Positions 11,150 to 24,470 of a stretch of DNA of 64,000 nucleotides are shown here, piece by piece (the stretch's first letter is position 1; each line of letters opens with the position of its first letter). Under the pieces are notes generated by a model. That model was not told the origin of the DNA and made no database searches. It saw only the letters and a list, made by a program, of their open reading frames with translations. The stretch is from NCBI GenBank assembly GCA_026874595.1, contig CM049315.1, positions 7,436,664 to 7,500,663 of the forward strand, in the 5' to 3' direction. The stretch is from Sipunculus nudus (lineage: Eukaryota > Annelida > Sipuncula > Golfingiida > Sipunculidae). A program made the translations under genes and the position numbers.

Positions 11150-13790
11150 AAGAAAAACAGATCAGTGGTTTTGATATAAGGCAGTCCTGAAGTGTGATAA
11201 TAGAAAATACTAATTTCGACCCTTACATTACCATTCAGGGATGGGTACAGTCCAGGCACTTGGATGGTGCAGGTACAGCTTATTTGCATAGCCTGATGAA
11301 AGGCATGGCCGGGAGAACAATGGATCTTAGCTCTGTTCTAAACTTCTATCCATGCCATGTCAGTTAGGTTCCAACTATGCCAAGGTAGCACTTCTGTCAG
11401 TTCGGATGCTACAGAACGTGCCATAATGGGACTTCTATTTGGGTCTGGAATCCGTGGGGTCAGGGTTTTACACATGGTCCCGAGTGCACTGAAACGTGAC
11501 TGGTCACATCAGGGGGGGGGGGCACTCGGGCGTTTGAGTCTTTGACCATGACCTCAGGGGGACACAACTCATGCCAGTCATGTTTTTGTACCCTCTTACC
11601 CTCTTACCCCTCTTAAAATGTGTACTAAGCTCCAACCATGGCCTAAAATTAAATTATATTGTCACACGTATCTGATCAAATAAATGTTTTTTTATGGCAA
11701 GCCTTATTTCCACTCCCCCTTGTGATAAAAGTTGGTAAAATCTTGAGTATATTGGCAGTTAAAGTGACCAAAACATGGGTGTTTATTTTTTCCAGTGATA
11801 AACATAGTTTAATATTTGCTTTTCTTTACAAAATCCTCTCTAAAGTACTTCTATAGACAAGTTAGGGACAGCAGGACAAGAGACAGTTACACATTTCTAG
11901 AAACAAGTTCTTTAAACATTTAAGTTTTTCAGTTTTTATATTGAGATCGATTTTTATTTCGATGCATTTAACATCAAAGTTTAAAACAGTTACCCCTGAC
12001 AACTACATTACAATTATGTGTGACAAAAAATTTAAAAGACATATAGATTTATATTTTTTGCAGTGCCAAATAGATTATTCGGTCTAGTTGTTTCATCATT
12101 TTAAAATTTATTTGTGGATCATGAGAACTAACTTTAAGTAGCACATAAAGAGTGAGAGATTTTGACATTACTTGATAAACTGGCTGAGAGTCCTTATCAG
12201 TAGACTATTGGCACCTCATTAGTGAGCTCTGGTTTTGTGCCCATATGCTCAGACTGGTGCATCAGCTCTTGGCTCAGAATACAAGGTAAAGCCCAGACAG
12301 TTAAACTGGACTGGCACCTGTACCCTGGTAGGTTGTTTCAGTAATTTACCATGCCACTGATTCATCTTAAACATTTTCAGTGCTGTTACTGTCGTGTCAA
12401 AATAGGCAAAAATTACTAGAACTTAGATTTAAAGAAAAATTAAAACTATAAATTAATATGGGGTGCTTTAAGATCATTGTCACTTTACTGATTAGATAGA
12501 TATGCATCTCAAAGGTAAGCCCAATAACATTTGTTAACACTAATGTTATATTTTACATATAGTTCATCAGTGTTATCCTATAGAGTTGCTGTAAGTGAAT
12601 ATCCATTCTAACAAAAACCTTATCTGTTCCATCTAACATCATAGGGATTGGTAACTCATAGGGGGAGTGGAAATAAGCATCCCTTATTTCCACTCCCTGG
12701 GGGAGTGGAAAAAAGCACTTCCTTTTTTTTTATAAATATCTTGTGCCAATTAAACTGTTGAATGTGCCCCGTATGTCAGTCTCACGCATGATTATCTGTG
12801 ATTATGGCACAAATGTCATCACTATATTATTTCTTATGTCTGGAGATTGATTAAAAGCCAAGGTCATTTTTACGTACTAACGCTGACAGACACATGAAAA
12901 CTCTCCAGTAACAGAATCATATGAGTGTTTTTCGCGCATATACGTGCACACGGAAACACATAAGTTTCATAAAATATATATAACATCAGACCGGGTAAAC
13001 ACGCAAGTAACCCAGGGGGATCCGGCCGGAAATAAGAAATAAAATTTAATCACGTTTGCCTTGTTTAGTGTACTTAAATTGGAAATGTATAAAGTATTAA
13101 TTAAGCGATCTTGCCATCGCCACACTGCATGAGTGCTTCCCTCTCTCCGCCAGAGATGCCATTTTAGGCCATGGGTGGAGCTTAGTACACATTTCGCACG
13201 TGTTATTGCGGGAGACAGGAGGGCTGACAGCGCGGCGGCCGGGGGAAAAAGTTTGAAGACATTATATTTAGCCCTGACATTCTGTAAAACAGTATGTTAT
13301 CATAGGTCAGTGTTTTGTCAAAAATCTGTCATATTATATCTTAAACAGTTGTGAAATGGCTGACTTGATAGAATAAGATGTCAATTTCAAGGAGGGTACA
13401 AAAACATGACTGGCATGAGTTGTGTCCCCCTGAGGTCATGGTTAAAGACTCAAACGCCCGAGTGCCTTCCCCCCCACCCCTCTGATGTAGTCCCATTATG
13501 GCACATGTTTTGTAGCATCCGAACTGACAGAAGTGCTACCTTGGCATAGTTGGAACCTAACTGACTTGGCATGGATAGAAGTTTAGAACACAGCTAAGAT
13601 CCATTGTTCTCCCGGCCAGGCCTTTCATCAGGCTATGCAAATAAGCTGTACCTGCACCATCCAAGGGCCTGGACTGTACCCATCCCTGAATGGCAATGTA
13701 AGGGTCGAAATAAGCGGTAGCATTTTCTATTATCACACTTCAGGACTGCCTAATATCAAAACCACTGATTTGCTTTTCTTAAAAGTTAGA
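11150..13790. repeat. Large inverted repeat, ~500-640-bp arms around a 1.5-kb centre
   Basis: Left arm 11150-11655 and right arm 13150-13790 are reverse complements over most of their length. Examples are GGGTACAGTCCAGGCAC with GGCCTGGACTGTACCC, CATGACCTCAGGGGGACAC with GTGTCCCCCTGAGGTCATG, and GTGTACTAAGCTCC with GGAGCTTAGTACAC. The right arm carries about 190 bp extra (13200-13390). The outer parts belong to dispersed family A (the CACTTCAGGACTGCCT block). The centre is non-coding and contains a perfect hairpin at 12663-12697. It could be a foldback-type element or two family A copies inserted tail to tail. Confidence 0.75.
12663..12697. repeat. Perfect 15-bp hairpin with 5-nt loop
   Basis: GGGAGTGGAAATAAG (12663-12677) and CTTATTTCCACTCCC (12683-12697) are exact reverse complements separated by CATCC. 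Partial copies of the same motif occur at about 11703 and 12700. Confidence 0.9.
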
Positions 13791-14430
13791 AGAAGTAATC
13801 TCGTACATATTTCCTATATACTTGCCAGATATTAAGTCCGTTAAATATATTTTTTTTTAAGTAATGGAAAATAATGGAACATAATGGATTTTTTACAAAA
13901 ACAGGTTAAATATTTACTCAATTAACATGAAAAATATTGAAACTAAAGACTTTCCCCTAATATATAACTTTGTTTAATTTAGATACAGTTGTTCACCCAG
14001 AATTAGATCTGAACTTTGTAAATTTTTTAAGTTATTTGCATAAAAATAAATTCGGTACCTTAAATTTTGCCTGACGTTGACCATGGCCCATTTTTTTTCA
14101 TGTGAGTGCATTGGTTTAATTTCACAGCATGTAAACGTAAATATATAATTTGTTTAAATCTGAAAATTAAAAATATTAGCTTAAAAATTATGCTAGTTAT
14201 TGATTTTTTTCTTGAGGCTCTATTGTAGTCATTTCCTGTGTTCAGATGCAGGCAGTCCACTCCTGGTCACCAGAAGTCAGCTTTGCCAGGGTTTCTGATT
14301 TGTTACAGTCACCGGGGGAGATCTGAGATCTTCTGCAGTGACAGGTGTATAGTTATTCTAATATCACCATCTCAATCCCCTCCCCCCTGCAAACCCAACC
14401 CACAAAGTGTTGTGCAGTAATTCTTATTGT
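13735..14430 (+). repeat. Dispersed family A, partial copy
   Basis: Ordered landmark blocks shared with the copies at 17.4, 18.3, 19.4, 27.9 and 29.0 kb appear here. They are CACTTCAGGACTGCCTAATATC (13736), AACATAATGG, TACCTTAAATTTTGCC (14056) with TTGACCATGG, and GCTTAAAAATTATGCTAGTTATTG (14178). There is no coding frame. Confidence 0.65.
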
Positions 14431-14934
14431 TTTCACTGTGTCTCCTTAATTGTAATCTTGTTTCCACTCCAATATACAAAAACTTTCCTTGAAAAAGTAA
14501 TTAAAGGTGTTAAATCAAGAAGATTACATGTTTTGTTTATGTAGCATTGTTAAAGAAATCAATTTTCTTTTAAATGATTTTAACAGATATAATTAATCCC
14601 ATCAGTATGCACCAATTTATAAAATATGAATAATGGATAAATAAAGGCACAATTTAAAATTGTTACATCTGAATCAAGTATTATTTTTATATATTTATTG
14701 TTTTGCAAATTTAAAAAAATATGTTTTTTTTGGTAAAAAAATATATATGCATTTGTATGCATGATGTGGTGTTATCTGACAAGATTAAGATTTATGATGT
14801 TACAATGTAGAATTATGAATCAACTTTTATATTCAGATATATATGTTATATTGGAAATGTATAGAAATATAAACTTATAATAAATAAAACATTTTATTTA
14901 TGAGGATCTAAATGTAGATCTAAATTTCAGGCTT

Positions 14935-15075
14935 GGGTCAAGTACATGTACTTGTACTTGGTACTTGTACTCAAGTAAAAAAATTTCAGTACATGGCCTG
15001 TACTTGTACTTGGTACTTTTTACAAAAAAAAATTAAGTACATTTCAAGTGCTAGTCAAGTATATGTACTTTTTTT
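14935..15075 (+). repeat. TACTTG-rich low-complexity repeat
   Basis: A run of overlapping TACTTG/CAAGTA words, including GTACATGTACTTGTACTTGG, is partly self-complementary. It looks like a remnant of a dispersed repeat; no coding potential. Confidence 0.6.
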
Positions 15076-15498
15076 TAAATTATTTTGAATACAGAGCCAC
15101 TGATCTAATTACCATAAACACAGCACTAGCAGACCTCCGGTCAGACAGAAATCTTAGCACTATGTATGACTGATAGACTCAGACAGAGCTGACACTAGAC
15201 TGAATGAACCAAAACTATACCTCAGTCCTAAACTGCTGAGATCCTCAGACCTGATTAAATGAAACGTCATATGAATGGCTTTTGGAAACACTATCCACTG
15301 AGAAGTTCCGCTGAGTAAGTTTGTCCCAGGTTACATCTGCTCATGCTCCAGGCTAATTAGCTATGGTAACTAAGCAGGTCTGGTTGATAATGAGTAAATC
15401 TGGATTTAAGTTGTCACAGCTGAATTATACACAAGCCTAAGGTGGACTGTTGAGCTGATCAGCTGTGAGTTTTACACACCTGACAAGACTAATACGGA

Positions 15499-15552
15499 GA
15501 CTGTAAAGCCACTATATAACATACAGACTGTAAAGCCATTATATAACATACA
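15499..15552 (+). repeat. 27-bp direct duplication
   Basis: The unit AGACTGTAAAGCCACTATAT.. occurs twice head to tail, at 15499 and 15526, with one difference (CACTA/CATTA). Confidence 0.85.
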
Positions 15553-16150
15553 TATTTCTTATAGTATAAGTATTATTTTCATAAACTTTTACCAACTGCT
15601 GTGAAAGGCCATAAAAACTATCACCCTGGATTAAAAAAATCATTTAGCGAAGTCAAGCAGCAATTCAGGCATCAAAGCACCATTTCTTTGTACTGATATA
15701 TGATTGTGTAAAAGTGTATATAAATACTGAAAGGCCATCAAGTCTGTCACTCTAGATTTCCTTGAATAACAAAAAAAAAAAAAAAAATTTCAGCAATTGG
15801 AGCATCTACCTACCTTTTTTATAACCTCTGTAACAAGTGCTTCATGTATCTGTAGTTCAAGTATACCTGTACACTCATGTGTCGCAGCGAGGCGGAGAGA
15901 AATTTCGAATTGATTACCACCCATGCACACTCTTCCTATCCGGAGGGCTTTTGTCAGCTTCTGCTGATATTCCAGTTAATGTTTTAGACTTACAATCCAG
16001 ACAATATTTTTATCTGACCTTTGGAACGGTTGTTCAGTTACATGACTGGTTTCATGAATCCCAGGCCTTATCAGTTCATTTCAAAACTTGCACATACAAA
16101 AAAACAGAATTTACCAATAAAAAGACTTGTTTATGACATTGTGTACAACA

Positions 16151-16345
16151 CAGGAAAGCTTGAATAAGGGGGTGTCCAGTCAGATGTATACACACACAGG
16201 AAAGCTTGATTAAGGGGGGGGGGGGGGGTTCAAGTCAGATGTCTACACAAGGAAAGCTTGGACAAGGGGAGTGTCCAGTCAGATGTATACACACAAGGAA
16301 AGCTTGGATAAGGGGAGTGTCCAGTCAGATGTCTACACACACATC
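16151..16345 (+). repeat. ~47-bp tandem repeat, four units
   Basis: Four copies of AGGAAAGCTTG..TAAGGGG..GTCCAGTCAGATGT.TACACA begin near 16152, 16197, 16249 and 16297. The second unit contains a 15-G run (16214-16228). Confidence 0.9.
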
Positions 16346-17396
16346 TAGTTACTGCAAGGAATGCTTTTGAAGACAAAACCCCTGTGTTTGAATATTTGTC
16401 CATAGTGCACCCGATTTATAAGCCTCATTATGTGTACATGCATGGTGCAGTTTATTAAGAGTGTTTAGGGCAATGACTTTCTTCAGGATTGAATTTGGGA
16501 TGTGTTTTTTATGTGTTTCATTCTGGCCTGACAGTTTCTTTTATGAATACCTCAGACATATTGACAGCATGAGAGTGCCTGAGGTTATGTTATCGCCATT
16601 CCTAGTGCAAGCATTAAGAATTGCTGAAATCAGTGGGAACCAGTGCGTAACGATGTAAGAGGGTCCATAAGTACTTGAGTAAACTCCCTTTAATACCCAT
16701 AATACACAGATCAAGAACTGGATGTTATTGAAGTTGGCGTGATCTGTTTACTGCGTGTGTGTGTCTCCATATGAGCAGAGGCTATGAGGTAGGTATATCA
16801 GGGCTGATCCGCGGGTTTTTTGTTGTTTTAATGGAAAAACAGATGGAAAAAGTATTTGGGTTTCAAAAACGAAAATATATTGATTGCACAGAATATGATG
16901 GGTTGTCAGATTAACAGCATTTATATACTGCAAATAAAGATATTTTCAGAAAGTATCTGGTGAAAAATTCTTTTTAACTGGAAATCAAATTCAGAATATT
17001 TTCATTATTACTTTGTAGGCCCATTATACATGTTTTGTACATCATAAATATCATGATGTTAAACATTAGTAGGTGTGAGAGTTCTGGTAGTGGTCTGGCA
17101 TAACCATATCAATGGAGCGACCAGGTCAAAACCTAGTGGGAAAGCATGACGTTACTGCATGCGGCATAGTGTGTTTTAGTTGAAGAGGCCAATACTGACG
17201 GTTGAAATGATCACTGGTAAACACATCTGTATATGAGCAGATGGAGCATGTTCCTTTTGATTTGATTAAGATGCTGATGGAATATTTTGCCAATTCTGTG
17301 AACACGGGCTGGATTAGGCCTGCTTGTGTGTGGACACTATGGACCATTGAAGGTCCATTGATCACTTGTGCGAAGACTTGTTTGTGAGTTCAGTTT

Positions 17397-18480
17397 TTAA
17401 CTCAGCTGACTATAAGTCATCTGAGCTATAGTCGTGGTCCATTGTCCGTCGTCCGTCCGTCCGGATGTCCGTCCGTAAGACTGGTACGTTTCGACACCCT
17501 TAGACCTGAATCTGAAATTCGGCATACAGTTAGATGTCCCCAAATCTCCTACCATGCCGAAAATTGGGTCAATAGGACTTCGTTCCTTCGAAATAATAAG
17601 GAAAAACTTCAATTTTTTTATTAATTTTTTTTCACACTTCAGGACTGCCTTATATCAAAACTACTCATCTGTTTTTTTTTCATATTTACCGTAAATATTT
17701 CTCTATGTAGTTCCTATGTACAAGCCAGAAATTAAGTCAGGATTATTTAATTTCAAAAAGTAATGGGCCCAAACATAATGGACTTTGTAAAAAATCAGGA
17801 AAGATATTTGGTCTTAAGTGTTAAAGGTAGGGCCTTTTTTCAGTATTACAACTTAAATTAATCAATTTTATTTTATACCAAAAATTAGATCAAAATCTGT
17901 TAATTTTTTTTATATTGGCAAAAATATAAAATTGGTACCTTAAATTTTGCCCAAGTTTGACCATGGCACTTTTTTTCCTGTAACTACTGTGGATTTAATT
18001 TTCAAAGTATGTTTTTGTTACCATTTCAACTGTTAGCACCAACAATTTGAAACCAGTTGACCAAAAACTGTAAGTTTTATTCAAGTTTTCAAGCACCATG
18101 TCACATATTGTTTACATCAAGCTAGTGTTATGCAGTTTACTAGAGCTCAGCTCCCCAGCTTCGGCTCTAAGTTCCTTAAATTTGGCATACAGTTAGATGT
18201 CTCCAAAATCCCCTACCATGCCAAGAATTTGGTCACTTGGACTTAATTCCTTCAAGATATTAATGAAAAACTTCATTTTTCCCTTTAAATCCCATTGTTA
18301 CACTTAAAGACTGCCTAATATCAAAACCACTGATCTGACTTTGATCATATATAATATATTTTTCTATACATTTGCTATGCACATGCCAGAAATGATGTCA
18401 GTATTGCGTAATTGTTTTAAGTTATGGGCCCAAACATAATGCACTTTTAAAAAATCAAGAAATATATTTACTCCCTTGAA
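17397..18480 (+). repeat. Dispersed family A, 5' end plus a second partial copy
   Basis: This copy begins CTCAGCTGACTATAAGTCATC, then CTATAGTCGTGGTCC and a TCCGTCCG run, the same start as at 27.07 kb. The CACTTCAGGACTGCCT, GGGCCCAAACATAATGG and TTGACCATGGCAC blocks follow in order. From about 18130 the first half starts again (GGCATACAGTTAGATGT, CCTACCATGCC, GACTGCCTAATATC), so a second partial copy lies in the same orientation. Both are non-coding. Confidence 0.7.
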
Positions 18481-18483
18481 GGC

Positions 18484-19395
18484 CTTGAATTTGACGACCG
18501 GCAACCGGCAAATACCGGGAAAAATTGGCTGGCTGCCGTCAGCCACGATCCTGACCGGTAAAAAAAAATTCCTCACTGCGTCCCTCTTGTCTGTACATAA
18601 TCACAATCGCAGCCACACTATATGCTTTTTAATTAAAAGAACTTAGTTTACTGGTTCCCCGTTTACGAGGAAACTGGCCTTGGAAACCAGCAAATGAGCT
18701 GATAGTCTCTTACAGTGACACACGGTGGCGCTAAGCTAGCCACTATTCGGATCTGCTCGGGGAAAATTCCGGGAACATATCAGATAAAAAATGGTTACCA
18801 GTCGGCCAATCAGAAAAATGCTCTTTTATGGCCGGTTGTTAGCAGCCAATCATACTGCAGCGTGGGCTACACGTCTACATTATGTTACACGTTATCCGAT
18901 TGGTCCGGTGTATAAGGATATTGGTATTACAGTTTCGCGGGAAACTACATCGTATCCACGCTATGTTCAGTTGTAAAAACCCGCGTACCTCGTGTTTAAC
19001 ATATATAGTATTAAATAAATACTGGGAACACCATTAATATATCTATTATCAGGTCTATCATCGTCCAAATTAGGCCTGCTATTAAATTATGACCTGGTAA
19101 AAAAATTCCCATTTCCCAAACCCCGTCCGTGTCTCCATTTCACCCACCGTCGTTACGATAGTTTTGAGGACTGGCCAAAGATGCCTCTGGGTCACCTGGT
19201 GACTATTTATTTGTGAATGATGAATAAAACATACTTTGATATGTTTTTTTTTCATATTTAGACTTTATTCCAAATAAAATAATGCAAACAAATGAAAAAA
19301 ATGAAAGCTGCCTGTAAAATTTCTTTGTTGCCTGTCAAGTTCAAATTTGACAGGCAGCAGTAGCTTGTCATTTCCAAAAATGAAATTCGAGGCCT
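18484..19395. repeat. Non-coding stretch with a CCGGCAA-type repeat
   Basis: A GC-richer block (18490-18580) with CGACCGGCAACCGGCAAATACC and TGACCGGTAAAAAA interrupts family A. The words 'TGACAGGC' and 'AATTTGACAGGCAGC' recur at about 19310-19360. I find no coding exon here. Confidence 0.4.
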
Positions 19396-19399
19396 GTCC

Positions 19400-20945
19400 C
19401 TTAACAAGAGGATTGCTGAAGCTAGAGATATTTAGTCAGGGATGTAACATTATTTAATCAAGATTCAATTGAATACCCAATATTAGTTCTGAATTTTTCG
19501 AATTTTATAAGTTATTTGTATAAATATAAAATCAGTACCTTAAATTTTGCCCTACTTTGACCATGGCACGTTTGTTTCCTGAGAGCACTGTTGATATAAT
19601 TTTCATACCATGCACACATAAGGATTTCATCTTTGTAGTTTAGAAAGCTGAAAGAAATTGGCCAAATATTGTAGCTTTTATTAATGTTTTTATATGATCA
19701 TGTCAGACCCAGGCTCTACCAAGCCCTTCTTCAGTCACCTGTATGTTGACCTTGTTGACCTTTCATCAAATTATGCACGCTTGAGGCGAGGCATACATTG
19801 GGGCAGCCAGGCAGCTTATGCCCAGCCACAGTTGATCCAGGTGTCCAACCCAACTCATCTAGTAGTTGTTTTGAAAAAAATAACAATAAACAAAAAATTA
19901 ACAAATTTTTATTGGTTTTTAATAACAAATTAAAGAAAAATTTATAGAAAAGGAATTGGTTAGTTGATGAGTAACAGAAAATTAACTTGCAGTAACTGAT
20001 GATGTAAGAATCTTGTATGGATGGATAGAATGTCAATGTCAATGTTATTCCAAATAACACCATGCAGTCACCTATGGTATTTTTCAGTTCAATTTTAAAA
20101 ATAAAAAAAAAAAATAAATCATATTATTCATTACTAATCATTAGAGACCATATGAAGGAAATTAATGATAGACAAAGATGTAGTTGATAATATTAATCTA
20201 GATTCCTACTGTGTCTAGTGTGTAGATTGATGTGAAAGTAGTCCAAAGTGAATATATTACATTTATTTTTTAAAAATATAAATAAGTGCCATAAAACGAG
20301 TTACTTATGATCATTATTTAAATTTGTGCATTTTGAATATTCTGGATTCTAAATCATTGTTTGGCTAAAACCGAATAAATACTAGACATGGTGCGAATAC
20401 TTTGCAAATGTATTTGAATATGAATATGAATATGTACTGCATTAAAAAATTTCATTGCATAAGAATGGGAATTCAGGTTAAAATGAAAGTATTCGAATAC
20501 AAGTGCAGATACTTTCAAAATGTATTCATGAATGCACTCATGAATATATTCTATAATATTATTTTAATAATAATTTCAGTTATATTTTATTTTAAAAAAT
20601 CATATGATTTTCTTATTATTTTTTTAATAAAAATTATATTGGCACAATATTTGTAATTAAATTTTAATAAATAGCTAAACCCTTTTATTATATGTGCTGC
20701 TTATAAGTTATTTGGCCAAGTCAAAATCTGTGTGACAATAGCACTCTATTTGTTAATAAATAAATTAAATCAATCCTCTTCCCTGTCTCCAAAGATACTA
20801 TCAAAATCATACATAAGCTAAACACCAACAACTCATAATAAAGCTTATTTTATTACCACACAAAACCAGCCTGTGCCTCATTCCAAAATCATATTTTATA
20901 TCATATATAACAGCTGAGCGCCGTGACCCATGGGTTCATTGTTTC
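19400..20945 (+). repeat. Dispersed family A, 3' portion and terminus
   Basis: The landmarks TACCTTAAATTTTGCCCTAC with TTGACCATGGCAC lie at 19536-19568. The 3' terminus CAGCTGAGCGCCGTGACCCATGG lies at 20911-20934, the same end as at 30.43 kb. The interval between (19.7-20.9 kb) is AT-rich and without convincing genes. Confidence 0.6.
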
Positions 20946-20978
20946 ATGTAAGAACATTTGATTTATTTTTGACAGTCA

Positions 20979-20979
<1 letters not shown>

Positions 20980-21022
<43 letters not shown>
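20980..21022. repeat. (AT)n microsatellite
   Basis: An uninterrupted AT dinucleotide run directly downstream of a family A terminus. Confidence 0.95.
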
Positions 21023-21027
<5 letters not shown>

Positions 21028-21159
21028 TATATATTTATATAATTTATCTGTTAAATTCTGAAATTCTAAAATAAAAGCTTAAAAATTATTCTAGTTATTG
21101 CGACCATTTTGAAATTTAATATGGCGGACAAGCCTTACTTGTAACAAGTACGGCAATTA

Positions 21160-21440
21160 CTTTGATTTTTATTTTGGTGTTTTAAACATAAATGTTGCTA
21201 CCATTTGTGTTCTACTACGATGCTCATAAGTAAAGATAGAAGCAAAAGTGTATTAAAAATGGTGGCTATTTTGATATTCAATATACCAGCCTAACCCAAT
21301 TCGTAGCAATTATGGTAATGGCTTTCATGGAAAACCTGGTGTTGCCACCATTTATATTACTCCACAGTGCTTAGAAGTACAGATAAAAATTCAAATATAA
21401 GAAAAATGGCGGCTGAAAACCCGGCTGAAAATATGGCATC
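21160..21440 (+). repeat. Diverged ~160-bp tandem duplication
   Basis: Both units carry TGTTGC.ACCATTT.T..T, an acta/actc stretch, AGTA.AGATA.AA and AAAAATGG.GGCT. The landmarks lie at about 21193-21270 and 21340-21412. Confidence 0.45.
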
Positions 21441-21684
21441 CAATATTTTTTAAATCAGCATCCCGAAATGGACAAAGTTGGCCAATAAAATCATTTTGGC
21501 ACGACAATCCAGCTGAAAATCCTGACAGAATGTACCAAAATATTCTAAATCAATTCGTTGCTTTTTAGGGTGATAAAACTCATGTTATCTGAGCTGGCAG
21601 AAATTGGTTTTCGGAGAGGTTTTTACTTAAAACTCCCTTCCTGTTAGATTCAATTTCTTTGTTTAGGCTCAGTCCGCATCACAG

Positions 21685-21944
21685 TCACATGTTTGTAGCC
21701 CCCCTTTACTGGAAGCAACACCTTCGGTAATAATGAATTTACAGTGTTACAACCTAAGGAAAATCTAAGCAAAGTACAGATGATTAGTGGCACCATAACA
21801 GAGTTTACAAGCTACCAGGCATTAAAGGGCAAAACTCAACAAGCTTTAGCAGAGAACATTGAAGCATTTGATGTGATTTATAAGCCTGCTGGACATAGCA
21901 AAGAAAAGATGGAATCTCTAACTGCACTGTACATTACAAAATAA
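21685..21944 (+). pseudogene. Unrecognised open frame ending near an AATAAA
   Basis: A frame with no stop runs from just after a TAG (about 21697) to a TAA at 21942-21944, about 80 codons. It includes QPKENLSKVQMISGTITEF and DVIYKPAGHSKEKMESLTAL. There is no convincing ATG start, and an AATAAA overlaps the stop. The composition is protein-like, but I recognise no family. It may be the C-terminal end of a transposon protein, a processed gene fragment or a last exon. Confidence 0.3.
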
Positions 21945-22389
21945 ATATATGGAAAAAGGTAAATGTCTATTGCCTATCAATAAAAGTGAAAGAAACTCAT
22001 GAAGAAATGTAGGTGATTTGATGTGGTTAAAATAAGAAATGTTTAATACGACTATTTGCAGAATGGTTGTTGAGGCGGCGGAGGTATATATTGTGTTTGG
22101 GTTAGTTTGTTTCTAAATTAAACCAAATTTGACCGTCTTTTTTTTTACTTGAAGAACAACATTTCTTCGTCTTAACATTTTGAACCCTGATGAATATTAT
22201 AAATATTTCTGGCCTATGTTTGGAAATATTTAGTTGATAGTCTTAATTATTCACTTATTCTTAATTGCCACCTTCCCAAAAACAAGCAGTTATTACCTTA
22301 ATAGATAAAAAATAAAGTTCCTACAAAACTTACGAAATGGAGGCCGATTTCCTTGTTAAATGTCGACTTTTAAAATAGGATCAAAAGCA

Positions 22390-24470
22390 CTGTCTCCTAG
22401 ATTAAAAAAAGGTGATTCCAAAATTAATTCATTAAAAAAAGTTTGGATATGTTAAAGGGAGAGACATTTTTACTAGTATCTCACCTTTAAAAGAAATTAT
22501 GAATTATGCCAAGAGATATAGAAGGAAGGCTTTATTGATTTTGAAAAAGCTTTCGACCCCTTGGAATGGTCATTTTTTATTAATGTTTGGCGGTATTTTA
22601 AATTTGGACCTTCATTTATTCGTTGGATTAAAATAATTTATATAAATATTAAAAGTTGTATAATGAATAATAGCCCAACATCTCAGTACTTTCCAATTGG
22701 TAGAGATGTGTGGCAGGGTAACCCATTGTCTCCATATTTATTCTTTCTTTGTATTGAAATTTTGGCAATACAAATTAGAAAGAATGATAATATTAGAGGA
22801 ATTAACATTTTTGGACAAGAAATTAAATTACTTCTCTTTGCTGATGACATAACAGCAGTTCTGTCCAATCCTGATTCTGCAGGAAAATTAATAGAAGAAG
22901 TCAAAATCTTTAAAAAAATTACTGGGTTAACATTAAACATAAAAAAAGTAGCTATGTAGATTGGTTCAGAAAAGAATGACATTGAAAAACATTAAATATT
23001 AATTGGTCTATATCGCACATAAACATAATGGGCATATATTTTCCATATAGCAAAGAAAAAGCCGCCGATTTAAATTTTGAAGACAAATTAAAAAAATGAG
23101 GTTAGCAGCCCAAATTTGGAAAACAAAAAATTTGACCTTGTAAGGTAAGCTTCAGATTATTAGGTCATATCTAGTCTCATCTTTTCAGTATATATTAACG
23201 TGTCGATACACCTTTGAAATATAGAAAAGAAATTGAAAAAAAAAATGTTTCCTTTCTGTTGAATTCAGGGAAGTAACAACTGAAAAGGATCCTTCTTATT
23301 CAACCTGTGACTGCTGGGGGATTGAATGTCCCTCATGTTGATAGTATAATACAAACATATAAGATAACATGGATTTTAAAGCATATTTCAAACCAAAGAA
23401 AAGAAGTGACAGACAAATGGAAAAATATACTTGCACCGTAGGATTAGATTTCGATCTACTTTTGCATTGTGACTATGGTTATGAATTTATTTCTAATCTA
23501 GAAGATGAACACCAGTTTCTGTCAGGTATATTGAAAATTTGGAGAAGATAAAATCAGAGAAGGCGATATTAGATCGGGTAATATGGTATAATGGTAACAT
23601 TTGTACTGATAGTGTTACACTTTTTAGTAAAAACTTGTATAAATCAGGCTTACTTTATGTTAATAATATATTTAACCTTATGGAACATTACTCCCTATTA
23701 AAACATGGCAAACAAAGATGTTTAACAATTGGAATATATAAGATGAAGATCTGTAGTAGAATAGGTGAAAATATCTTGTAAAATATATGATATTGATGTA
23801 TTGAGTGTATCAAGTGAGTATTCTAATGTGTGGTAAATATCTGAGAACGGAGTAGGTATACCACTCAAACAGTGTAATTCAAGACGCTTTTATAATGTAT
23901 TTGTTTCTTTATTACAAAATAAGCAATTTATTCCTAAGATATCAAATTATTGTTATGATATTGATGATATTGATTGGAGTAAATTTGTTTGTTACCATTT
24001 AAATTATGTCAAGATACTCAATCAAAATGTTTTCAGTATAAATTGTTACAGGATATCTCGGTAAATTACTGTTGGCTGATGAAATGGGGACTGAAGGGCA
24101 ATAGTAGGTGTACTTTTTGTCTTAAAGAAATAGATACAGCTAAGCACATGTACTGGTCATGTGATTGTGTTCAATGTATTTGGCAGCAAGCACACAATTT
24201 ATTTGACTTAGAATATACTGAGAATTCCTTAAATAAAAATGATTTCCTTCTTGCTTATCCTGATTTTACAGAGAGTTTAAATATATTTATTATTTTGAGT
24301 AAACACTACATTTATTTTAGCGGGGAGAAACAAACTATTGTTTTATTCTTAGGATTAAAAAATATCTTGCATATGTTAAAAATATTGCATTTCTTATTGC
24401 AAGGAAGAATAACAGAATTTATTAAATTCCAGGTGGTCCAATGTTCAAATATAAGTGTTTATACATAAAA
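22390..24470 (+). mobile_element. L1/Tx1-like non-LTR retrotransposon remnant (reverse transcriptase)
   Basis: Broken frames encode a LINE reverse transcriptase in the right order. Near 22445-22560 are KGRDIFTSI and IDFEKAFDPLEW (the AFD motif region). At 22561-22959 are GNPLSPYLFFLCIEILA and LLLFADDITAVL, with the FADD catalytic block. Degraded stretches follow to 23.8 kb. At 23989-24468 is a zf-RVT-like C-terminus, SRCTFCLKEIDTAKHMYWSC. The phrasing around PLSPYLF..CIEILA and the C-terminal zinc-binding segment suggest the L1/Tx1 group. Several frameshifts and stops, and the absent endonuclease, show the copy is dead. Confidence 0.85.
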
